In this document: positions 37,190 to 44,493 of the stretch, one piece after another
Layout: every line of letters starts with the position of its first letter
Numbering within the stretch: the stretch's first letter is position 1
Source of the DNA: Saprospiraceae bacterium
GTDB lineage: Bacteria; Bacteroidota; Bacteroidia; Chitinophagales; Saprospiraceae
DNA length: 64,000 bases
NCBI GenBank assembly: GCA_013001595.1
Contig: JABDMH010000066.1
Location: 1-64,000 of the forward strand
Direction of reading: 5' to 3'
The notes under the pieces: generated by a model
What the model was told of the DNA's origin: nothing
Database searches by the model: none
The model's input: only the letters and a program-made list of their open reading frames with translations
Position numbers and translations under genes: made by a program

Positions 37190-38530
37190 CTATTCACAGC
37201 CAAGGTCATTCTTAGTACCTACATCATTATTCGGGAAGCAGTTGCCAGAAGGCAATAAAGCAGGTTCGTACCTGAATAAGTCGGCATCGTACAGGGCATT
37301 TTCAACAAAGAGTGTTAAGTCGTTGATTTCTTCCTCCGATAAATCAAGTGGTATAAACTCTTCAGCCAGCTGAGATGCAGGCACTGCACTGTTGGCAGGT
37401 TGGGCTGCATTCTTGTAGGCTATGATCTCACGCACAGATGTGAAGGTGCCACCATGACCGAAGAATGGGCTATCCTTAAGGTTGTAAAGTTGCGGCACCT
37501 TAAATTTATAATTGTCGGCTGGATTGCCAGTAAAACCACCTCGACCACGATTTTCCGCTTTATCTGGAGAAGTGCCATATACACCTGGTCCATTCAGATC
37601 AGGCATCCCCAATGCATGAAATTCCATGGCATTAAGTGCCGGACCAGTATGGCATTCGTAGCACTTACCCTTGCCAAAGAAAAGCATGGCTCCACGTTTT
37701 TCAGACTCAAACATAGCATTGCGATCTCCCCTTAGCCACTGCTGAAATGGAGCCCGATTGGCTAACAGAGTTCGTTCATAAGCTGAAATGGCTAGACCAG
37801 CATATTCGTTTGTATATTTCTGCTCATCCGATAAATTTGGATAAGCCTTTTGAAAATATTCCTTGTATGAGGTGTTGTTACAGAAGTCGTGATCAATACC
37901 CATCCTGTGCACTGCCAGTCCTGCAATTGCCTGTGTTTCAAGACCTTCATATCCTAGATTATTCACTTCCTTGGGAGAGCCCACTGTCCAATTGCTTTCC
38001 GTTCCGATGTTTAGGTGTGTAGCTCCAAATTGTCCATTCCAAAGCTGATTGGGTTGATAGGCACCATTCATAGCTGAAGGTGTACGAATGGGTTGCACAT
38101 CTATCGAGTCAAGGAAATAGATGGAGTGTGGTTGCCTGCCTTCGCCACCAGCCCCAAAACCAAAGCCCCCATCGCCGATGCCCTGCTGACGACCGGCCTG
38201 GAATCCTGCACGAGCATGATGACAAGAAGCACAAGAATACGTTCCTAGACCTTCTGGGTATTTGGGATGAATGGCCAATCCAGTTTCGTGATAGAGGTGC
38301 TTACCTAGTTCAACCTTTGCTATTGATAACGGATTATTCGGATCTTGAGGAATCTCCTCAAAATCATCACTGGCAGGCAGCATATAGTGTGAAAGGCCTG
38401 CACCATCTGAACGCTGCTGCAAAAGATCCAGCAGGGTTTCGTCGATTCGTCCAGCAGACTGTTCATCCTTCTGGCAGGCGACCAGGGCTAAGGCAAATCC
38501 GAGTACACATAGTTGGAATGTCCGTTTCAT
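37190..38530 (-). CDS. Di-haem cytochrome c peroxidase lipoprotein (CCP/MauG-like)
   Basis: A 446-residue lipoprotein (LGFALALVAC, Cys19) with two haem-binding CxxCH motifs, CASCH (100-104) and CYECH (290-294), in the spacing of di-haem cytochrome c peroxidases. The family reduces H2O2 with electrons from small cytochromes, or in MauG-like members modifies proteins. A Gly-rich loop (GIGDGGFGFGAGGEG) follows the first haem. ATG at 38530 directly precedes the signal; the frame extends 18 codons upstream without merit. The gene is flanked by two copies of the same degraded repeat, so it may have moved as a unit. Confidence 0.88.
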   Translation of the reverse strand: MKRTFQLCVLGFALALVACQKDEQSAGRIDETLLDLLQQRSDGAGLSHYMLPASDDFEEIPQDPNNPLSIAKVELGKHLYHETGLAIHPKYPEGLGTYSCASCHHARAGFQAGRQQGIGDGGFGFGAGGEGRQPHSIYFLDSIDVQPIRTPSAMNGAYQPNQLWNGQFGATHLNIGTESNWTVGSPKEVNNLGYEGLETQAIAGLAVHRMGIDHDFCNNTSYKEYFQKAYPNLSDEQKYTNEYAGLAISAYERTLLANRAPFQQWLRGDRNAMFESEKRGAMLFFGKGKCYECHTGPALNAMEFHALGMPDLNGPGVYGTSPDKAENRGRGGFTGNPADNYKFKVPQLYNLKDSPFFGHGGTFTSVREIIAYKNAAQPANSAVPASQLAEEFIPLDLSEEEINDLTLFVENALYDADLFRYEPALLPSGNCFPNNDVGTKNDLGCE

Positions 38531-39102
38531 TAGTTTTGCTTTGTAAACTGTCGTAAAGATGACAAAAAATGTACCACTCGTCAAGATCTCCTTTGATGGT
38601 AGTCATTATCTAGTTGGTTTGCCTTTCTTCTTTAGGTATTGATCTCCTCAATGTACACGAGTGCCTCCCCACCTAGAATAAAGGGAAAAGCATTTTCGCT
38701 AGTGAATGTACTCCGGAAAGTGCCAACTTCATCAAATGAGTCTATTTTGGATAAGATTTGCACTTTTTTGAGATTGGGTGATGCCTGAGCATCAGCCGAT
38801 CGAGAAAAATGGAAAGATTGCCAAAAGAGCCATTTTTGATTTGGTAACCTTTTCGGAGTGGATTCACTAATGATTTGTCTAGGTCGCCTTTCGATGCTCC
38901 GCCAAGCCAATTTTATCATCGAGAATAGGTCGAAAAATCTAAGCCTCTGATATCTGTAGGGAAAAATCTTTTTCATGGGTATGTTTTATCATAAAGAGCA
39001 GGCTACAATTTCAATTCCATAAAAGTATTGACCGGACAAATGATGGCTTCAGAGCCATGTAGAATGCTTATCTTTCAAGTCAATCAACATTGCCTTTAAT
39101 CC
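38531..39102. other. Intergenic region with degraded repeat copy B
   Basis: 572 bp between the peroxidase and cdsA starts. It holds repeat copy B (38709-38870). A 114-residue minus-strand frame (38632-38976) crosses it; its MIKLAWRSIERRPRQ stretch recalls the N-terminus of FtsX/MacB-type permeases, but this is weak and the frame is probably not a gene. The peroxidase promoter must lie in 38531-38700. Confidence 0.45.
38709..38870 (+). repeat. Degraded element, copy B (upstream of the peroxidase start)
   Basis: A shortened relative of copy A in the same orientation. Block 1 (38709-38773) is followed directly by block 2 (38776-38795, perfect palindromic arms TGATGC/GCATCA), then block 3 (38802-38870), whose frame ends EKNGKIAKRAIFDLVTF and a TAA stop. 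The intervening coding part of copy A is missing and the frame between blocks 2 and 3 is shifted, so copy B looks like an internal-deletion derivative. Confidence 0.55.
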
Positions 39103-39930
39103 TTGGCTGAAAGAACGCCCTTTGCACAACGAGTGATCACTGCATTTGCATTCGCATTAATCTTGCTTGGTCCGATATTTATTGGAGAGGTCACAGGTCT
39201 TACCATCATCGGAATTCTCTGTGCACTAACCATTCTCGAATATCTTCAACTGCAAGGCATCAAAGGTTTGAAATTAATTGTTCAAGTCACCATTCCCATG
39301 TTGATGTATCTAGGCGTCAGTTTCTTAGTAATTGAGCAAGGGATTGTGTTTACTGTGGAGTACGGTATTTATCTGGGTGTGGCATTCGCGCTGCTATTAG
39401 TCTGGCGTCTTTATAAGAGATATGATCCATTTGCCTTTAGGTTTCAGGTCCTACCGGCAACCTTATATATAGCACTCCCCTTAGCATTTATGTTCATGAT
39501 CACCCTTTGGGAAGGCGTCTACCGACCTCGACTAGCTGTGGCACTCCTTCTTTTAGTTTGGACCAATGATACCATGGCTTATTTGATTGGACGGAAATGG
39601 GGTAAGCATATATTTGCACCCGTCATCTCACCCAAGAAAACATGGGAAGGCACCCTTGGAGGATGGCTATCTACCCTCTTAATGGCCATGATACTGGGTC
39701 AGTTATTTGGTCAATTTACTTTTGGGTTTTGGATAGGACTGGGCATCATTGTCGGTGTCACTGGTTCCATTGGTGATCTCATTGAATCTCTTTTTAAGCG
39801 CAAGAAGAATATTAAGGATTCCGGTACTTTTCTTCCTGGTCACGGTGGTTTCCTTGATCGGCTCGATTCACTCCTCTTTTGCCTGCCTTTTGTTGCATTA
39901 TTTTTTCTCTGCTGCTTTGAGACGACTTGA
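39103..39930 (+). CDS. cdsA: Phosphatidate cytidylyltransferase (CDP-diacylglycerol synthase)
   Basis: A 275-residue inner-membrane enzyme with about eight helices that makes CDP-diacylglycerol from CTP and phosphatidate, the branch point of phospholipid synthesis. The signature SPKKTWEGTLGG (about 175-187) and the C-terminal GDLIESLFKRKKNIKDSGTFLPGHGGFLDRLDS with its metal-binding acidic residues are complete. The start is TTG at 39103: an in-frame stop lies two codons upstream and no ATG precedes the conserved first helix. psd follows 99 bases downstream. Confidence 0.94.
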   Translation: MAERTPFAQRVITAFAFALILLGPIFIGEVTGLTIIGILCALTILEYLQLQGIKGLKLIVQVTIPMLMYLGVSFLVIEQGIVFTVEYGIYLGVAFALLLVWRLYKRYDPFAFRFQVLPATLYIALPLAFMFMITLWEGVYRPRLAVALLLLVWTNDTMAYLIGRKWGKHIFAPVISPKKTWEGTLGGWLSTLLMAMILGQLFGQFTFGFWIGLGIIVGVTGSIGDLIESLFKRKKNIKDSGTFLPGHGGFLDRLDSLLFCLPFVALFFLCCFETT

Positions 39931-40029
39931 CCTCCATGCTATCAATGCTTGCCACAACATCACCCATTCTTTCAACCGTTGCCTTCTATTTTATTACATT
40001 TAGTCATCAACCAACTTTGATTCCTAAGC

Positions 40030-40683
40030 ATGTTTCGCATTCACCAGGAAGGACAAAAAATCATATTGATCAGCTGTGCGGTTATTTTGATATTGGGATA
40101 TATCTTCTCTAAAGTTGTCTTTCCTTGGCGACTGTTGCTCATTGCCACGCTAATTATTCTCTTGCTCTTAATCGTCTATTTTTTCCGTTATCCTAAACGG
40201 ACATTGGTTCCTGACAGTCCCAAACATGTCTACGCTCCTGCAGATGGTAAGGTCGTTGTGATCGAAGACGTCTTTGAATCAACTTATTTGAAAAAGCAAT
40301 GTAAACAGGTTTCGATTTTTATGTCTCCATTGAATGTACATGTCAACTGGAGTCCCATCGGAGGTAATGTTATCAAACAAGAACACATTCCTGGAAAATA
40401 CTTAGTGGCTTGGCATCCCAAGTCTTCTACGGAAAATGAACGTACAAATGTCTTGATTGATACTGGCTCTGTAAAACTACTTGTCAGCCAAGTGGCGGGA
40501 GCCATGGCCCGAAGAATTATTAATTATTTGGAGCCGGGAGATAAGGTGAAGCAAGGGCAAGAAATGGGATTCATTCGTTTTGGCTCGCGTGTCGATGTAT
40601 TTTTACCGCTTGATGCCGAGGTCCTGGTAGAAATAGGACAAAAAGTGATCGGTAAGCAGACGAAATTGGCCATGCTACCATAG
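40030..40683 (+). CDS. psd: Phosphatidylserine decarboxylase, short form
   Basis: A 217-residue membrane-associated enzyme that converts phosphatidylserine to phosphatidylethanolamine. Two hydrophobic segments (11-52) are followed by YAPADGKVVVIED, VSIFMSPLNVHVNWSP and the self-cleavage site RFGSRVD, where Gly185-Ser186 would be cut to give the pyruvoyl group. The length and GS site identify the short PSD type common in Bacteroidota. With cdsA it forms part of the PE pathway; pssA is not in this window. Confidence 0.93.
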   Translation: MFRIHQEGQKIILISCAVILILGYIFSKVVFPWRLLLIATLIILLLLIVYFFRYPKRTLVPDSPKHVYAPADGKVVVIEDVFESTYLKKQCKQVSIFMSPLNVHVNWSPIGGNVIKQEHIPGKYLVAWHPKSSTENERTNVLIDTGSVKLLVSQVAGAMARRIINYLEPGDKVKQGQEMGFIRFGSRVDVFLPLDAEVLVEIGQKVIGKQTKLAMLP

Positions 40684-40744
40684 TACCTTTCTGAAGGGAG
40701 GTGATGGTATACAGGTGTTGCCTCTCAGCAAAACATACCAAACC

Positions 40745-40776
40745 TTTGACCTTTACGTATAAAATTCATATATTTG
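40745..40776 (+). promoter_or_regulatory. Promoter of the DUF6364/PIN toxin-antitoxin operon
   Basis: TTTG (40745-40748), 20-base spacer, TATATTTG (40769-40776): a complete match to the Bacteroidota -33/-7 consensus. The ATG at 40792 follows 15 bases later. TACGTAT occurs at 40754-40760 (inside the spacer) and again at 40777-40783 (just after -7), so the two copies may be operator half-sites for repression by the antitoxin or the complex. Confidence 0.7.
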
Positions 40777-40791
40777 TACGTATACACTATT

Positions 40792-41043
40792 ATGGATAGG
40801 AAATTAACTCTAAGTCTGGATAAGAAGGTGATTGAGAAGGCAAAGGAATTTGCCAGGAAGCATCAGACAAGTCTATCAAGAATGGTCGAATCATATTTTG
40901 AATCACTTACAAGTGAGGAACTAGATGATTTTGAGATAGAAGTGACTCCGCTGGTTGACAGCCTTTGTGGAGTAATAGAACTTCCTAACGATTTTGATTA
41001 CAAGAATCGCAGAACAGAATATCTGACAGAGAAACACAGATGA
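40792..41043 (+). CDS. DUF6364-family antitoxin
   Basis: An 83-residue protein starting KLTLSLDKKVIEKAKEFARKHQTSLSRMVESYFESL, a ribbon-helix-helix-like pattern of the DUF6364 family, which is regularly paired with PIN toxins. The beta-strand residues KLTLSLD would contact DNA and the acidic C-terminal half would block the toxin. ATG at 40792 is fixed by the promoter just upstream. The stop overlaps the toxin start (ATGA), the usual arrangement for tight coupling. Confidence 0.82.
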   Translation: MDRKLTLSLDKKVIEKAKEFARKHQTSLSRMVESYFESLTSEELDDFEIEVTPLVDSLCGVIELPNDFDYKNRRTEYLTEKHR

Positions 41044-41459
41044 GTCGTGTACTGATTGATACTAATGTGATCTTGGATTTGCTATCTAAGCGAGAACCAT
41101 ATTATATCGCGAGTCAGAAAATCTTTTCACTGGCTGACAAGAAAATGTTGAACCTCGAAATTTCATCATTGAGTCTTGTGATTGTCCACTATGTATTGAA
41201 TGATCGAATGAAGATGAAAGATGCGAGATCTGTATTGGTCAGATTTAAAGTGCTTGTAGATACCTATGAACTAAATGATAAGATTATCGAACTTGCGTTA
41301 AACGATACTGATTTCAGAGATTTCGAGGACGGCATACAGTATTACACTGCTCTTGAAGCTCAATGTGATTTGATAGTAACTCGGAATCTGAAGGACTTTA
41401 AAAGATCATCAATTCCTGTATTTAGCCCAAAGGAATATTTGGCGAAAAAAAGAAGCTGA
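41040..41459 (+). CDS. PIN-domain toxin (VapC-like ribonuclease)
   Basis: A 139-residue PIN protein. The first acidic residue is Asp7 in VLIDTNVILDLL. The later acidic cluster is in NDTDFRDFEDGIQYYTALEAQCDLIVTRNLKDF. It resembles the PIN_3 subgroup. The nuclease would cut RNA (tRNA or mRNA) when the antitoxin is lost. It overlaps the antitoxin stop by 4 bases. Confidence 0.87.
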   Translation: MSRVLIDTNVILDLLSKREPYYIASQKIFSLADKKMLNLEISSLSLVIVHYVLNDRMKMKDARSVLVRFKVLVDTYELNDKIIELALNDTDFRDFEDGIQYYTALEAQCDLIVTRNLKDFKRSSIPVFSPKEYLAKKRS

Positions 41460-41605
41460 GAGATAAAAAGTGGATTATACACAGTATAAATCGAGTCAAG
41501 TTTCAGGGATCAATGATAACTCATTTACTCAAATAGATATTTTGTTGGTACATTACAAATTAAAATGATGGCGGTGAGCAGTAAACTTATTCGACAACTC
41601 CATCA

Positions 41606-42094
41606 ATGAGATTCAAATCAAAGATACCTATCCTTGCATTGCTAGGTATCCTGTTGTTAATCAATCAGGTGTCCGGACAGAATTCGAAAAGGACTGTTGC
41701 CGAGAAAACCAAAGATCTATTAACAACCTTTCTAATTGATGAGAATATGGAGCGTTTAGAGGCCATGATTGACGATGCTGTAAAATTTCATTGGCCAAAT
41801 CGAAAGGTTTTTGATAAAGCTGTGTTGATGAAGGCTTGTCAAAATGTCATGACTAATAACCAGAATCATGCTGAAATCATTGACTTAGTTGAAAAAGAAG
41901 ACAAGGGTTATGTCATGTTTGTTTGGTCTGGGACCGTAGATCAAAACCCAAACACGAACCTCAACGGAAAAGAATTTTCGGTGCACGATTTCTGGCGAGT
42001 TACTTGGAAGGGGGATAAAATCGTGGACTGGTATACCATTTATGGATCTGAAAGTCGCAAAAGGCAACTGGGATATACCATCACGGAGCCGTAG
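41606..42094 (+). CDS. Exported NTF2/SnoaL-like protein, unknown function
   Basis: A 162-residue protein with a signal peptide (ILALLGILLLINQVSGQ). The mature part has the NTF2-like pattern: helix NMERLEAMIDDAVKFHWPN, then strands DKGYVMFVWSGTVDQNP and KEFSVHDFWRVTWKGDKIVDWYTIYG. Such domains bind small molecules or act as simple enzymes. No partner gene is evident and the function cannot be assigned. Confidence 0.7.
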   Translation: MRFKSKIPILALLGILLLINQVSGQNSKRTVAEKTKDLLTTFLIDENMERLEAMIDDAVKFHWPNRKVFDKAVLMKACQNVMTNNQNHAEIIDLVEKEDKGYVMFVWSGTVDQNPNTNLNGKEFSVHDFWRVTWKGDKIVDWYTIYGSESRKRQLGYTITEP

Positions 42095-42242
42095 GGTAAG
42101 GCATTAAAACCTGGTCTTCCCAGATGAGATTGGTTGATCTTCAGTTTGTCTTAATGTTCAGCAAACAGCTGCCAGTCCAAATAGAGAAATAGAAAAACTG
42201 TAGCCCATGTATTGGGCCTGCAACTATATCCGTTATTAGATC

Positions 42243-42833
42243 GTGAATCTTAAAGACCGGTTTCCCCCTCTTCAGTTATTGCAAATAATATTTCTATTTG
42301 CATTGGTATTTTTTATGACCAGTTGCGAAGAGAATATATTTGAGGACACGCCTAATATTTTTAACCCGTCCAACAAATACGAAAGCTGTTGCGACAGTAT
42401 CCCTTTGCGTCTCGACACATTAGGTATGCGCATATTTGTGCCAAATGCCATTTCTCCTAATGCGGACGAATTAAATGATCATTTCTCAATTTATACCAAT
42501 ATTCCAATGCGTATCCTGACCCTGCATGTGCAGGAACGTAATCAAGTGCTCCAAATAAGGCGCTCTCGCATTAACATAGAAGGACACACACCACTTTGGC
42601 AACCGCGAAACAGCAGTGGAAAGCCCGTACATGGATTATTTACTTATGAAATGGAAGTCCATAATTTCAAAGGTGACACCCTTATGTTGGCAGGACAATT
42701 TTGTGCACTCGACTGTAGTGATGACAAGGTAAGCGATGTCAATTTTCCAACATGTGTCTTTACCTCTAATACAGACGTAGAAGGAATTGTGGATTCGAGC
42801 AGCCTGTTTGATCAAGACGATTGTTCCTATTGA
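42243..42833 (+). CDS. Lipoprotein with CHU_C-like (gliding motility-associated) domain
   Basis: A 196-residue protein whose start GTG at 42243 is needed to include the signal: the only later ATG lies inside the hydrophobic core. Lipobox FMTSC, Cys28. The middle region FVPNAISPNADELNDHFSIYTN is the signature of the CHU_C/gliding C-terminal domain family, normally the T9SS type B signal at the very C-terminus. Here about 50 residues rich in Asp and Cys follow it. It may thus be a lipid-anchored relative rather than T9SS cargo. Convergent with lysS (7 bases between stop codons). Confidence 0.75.
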   Translation: MNLKDRFPPLQLLQIIFLFALVFFMTSCEENIFEDTPNIFNPSNKYESCCDSIPLRLDTLGMRIFVPNAISPNADELNDHFSIYTNIPMRILTLHVQERNQVLQIRRSRINIEGHTPLWQPRNSSGKPVHGLFTYEMEVHNFKGDTLMLAGQFCALDCSDDKVSDVNFPTCVFTSNTDVEGIVDSSSLFDQDDCSY

Positions 42834-42840
42834 TGAAATT

Positions 42841-44385
42841 TTAGACCGCTTTTTCTTTAGCTCCTCCCTCAGGCTTCATCTGCGGAAAAAAGATCACTTC
42901 CTGAATGGAAGTCTGATTGGTTAGGAGCATGGTGAGCCTATCGATACCAATACCTAGGCCAGACATTGGTGGCATGCCATACTCCATAGCACGAAGAAAA
43001 TCTTGATCCAAAGCCATGGCCTCATCATCACCTCTGGCGGCGAGGGCCAACTGCTCCTCTAATCGAGCACGCTGATCAATGGGATCGTTCAATTCGGTAT
43101 AAGCATTGGCTATTTCACTGCGATTGATAAAAAGCTCAAATCGCTCTACCAATCCTTCCTTCGTGCGATGCTTCTTGGCCAACGGCGTCATCTCGATGGG
43201 ATAATCCATGATGTAGGTCGGTTGAATAAGATGTGGCTCCACTTTTTCACCAAAAATCTCATCGATCAGTTTTCCTTTGCCCATACTGGGATCAACATCG
43301 ATGTGCAACTGCTTGCAAACAGACCTTAATGCTTCCTCATCCATCCCAGAAATGTCAAAATCCGCATATTCCTGAATGGCATCTAACATAGAGATGCGTT
43401 TAAAAGGAGGCTTAAAATCAATTTCTTGGTCTCCTACGCTTGCTACGGAAGTTCCCAGGGTTGCCAACGCAATATTATGTAACATCGTCTCTACCATTTC
43501 CATCATCCAGACATAATCCTTGTAAGCCACATAGATTTCCATAGATGTGAATTCTGGATTGTGAGATCTATCCATTCCTTCATTGCGAAACATCTTACCG
43601 ATTTCATATACTCCATCGTACCCACCAGCAACGAGCCTCTTCAGATAGAGTTCATTAGCAATGCGCATATACAGATCAATATCCAGGGTATTGTGAAAAG
43701 TGGCAAAAGGTCTGGCAGCTGCGCCTCCATGGATGGGTTGCAAAATCGGCGTCTCCACCTCCAACCATCCCTGCACATCAAAGAAAGCTCGCATCTCGCT
43801 AATGACCTTCGCCCTTGCCACGAATATATCTCTATACTGGGGATTTACAACCAGATCGACATATCGCTGTCGATACCGCTGCTCCGGATCTGTAAATGCA
43901 TCATAAGTAATCGTTTCACCCGTATCTGGATCTGTCTTGGTTTTAACAATGGGCAGAGGCTTTAGAGATTTACTAAGTAAAACCAGCTCTTTAACGTGGA
44001 TGGTCGTTTCTCCAGTTTTTGTAGTAAAAACATAACCCTGGACACCGATGTAATCTCCAATGTCCAAGAGCTTCTTAAAAACGGTATTGTACATGGTTTT
44101 GTCCTCTCCAGGGCAGACATCGTCTCGCATGACATAAAGCTGAATCCTGCCAGAACCATCTTGCAACTCTGCAAAAGAAGCCTTGCCCATTATCCGTTTC
44201 ATCATGAGACGACCGGCAATGCATACATCTTCAAACCCCTCTTTACCCTCCTGATAGTTTTCCTTGATTTCTGCAGTTGAATTGTTAACTTTATAATGCA
44301 CCGGAGGGTATGGATCAATGTCCAGGTCTCTGATTTTATTAAGATTTTCTCGTCTTATGACTTCTTGCTCGCTTAGTTCGGCCAT
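42841..44385 (-). CDS. lysS: Lysyl-tRNA synthetase, class II
   Basis: A 514-residue cytosolic enzyme that charges tRNA-Lys. An OB-fold anticodon-binding domain lies at about 55-160 (VCIAGRLMMKRIMGKASFAELQDGSGRIQLY). The class II core shows motif 2 (FRNEGMDRSHNPEFTSMEIY) and motif 3 (GMPPMSGLGIGIDRLTML). The length is normal. A -7 box candidate lies 31 bases upstream of the ATG at 44385. Confidence 0.97.
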   Translation of the reverse strand: MAELSEQEVIRRENLNKIRDLDIDPYPPVHYKVNNSTAEIKENYQEGKEGFEDVCIAGRLMMKRIMGKASFAELQDGSGRIQLYVMRDDVCPGEDKTMYNTVFKKLLDIGDYIGVQGYVFTTKTGETTIHVKELVLLSKSLKPLPIVKTKTDPDTGETITYDAFTDPEQRYRQRYVDLVVNPQYRDIFVARAKVISEMRAFFDVQGWLEVETPILQPIHGGAAARPFATFHNTLDIDLYMRIANELYLKRLVAGGYDGVYEIGKMFRNEGMDRSHNPEFTSMEIYVAYKDYVWMMEMVETMLHNIALATLGTSVASVGDQEIDFKPPFKRISMLDAIQEYADFDISGMDEEALRSVCKQLHIDVDPSMGKGKLIDEIFGEKVEPHLIQPTYIMDYPIEMTPLAKKHRTKEGLVERFELFINRSEIANAYTELNDPIDQRARLEEQLALAARGDDEAMALDQDFLRAMEYGMPPMSGLGIGIDRLTMLLTNQTSIQEVIFFPQMKPEGGAKEKAV

Positions 44386-44416
44386 GGCGCTGCTATTATT
44401 TCCTAGTTATTGACGT

Positions 44417-44424
44417 GCAAAAAT
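44417..44424 (-). promoter_or_regulatory. Candidate -7 box for lysS
   Basis: On the minus strand TATTTTTG matches TAnnTTTG completely. No convincing TTTG was found 19-21 bases further upstream, so the assignment rests on the -7 box alone. Confidence 0.3.
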
Positions 44425-44493
44425 AGCTGTTTAGGTTTAAGGCCCGTACTAATCGCCAGGAATTTGCGAGGTTGAAGATATAATGCAAACCCC

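Noticed and set aside
38632..38976. 114-residue minus-strand frame with a MIKLAWRSI stretch recalling FtsX/MacB permeases
   Set aside because: It crosses repeat copy B and shows no transmembrane helix, so resemblance is probably chance. A truncated permease start cannot be fully excluded.
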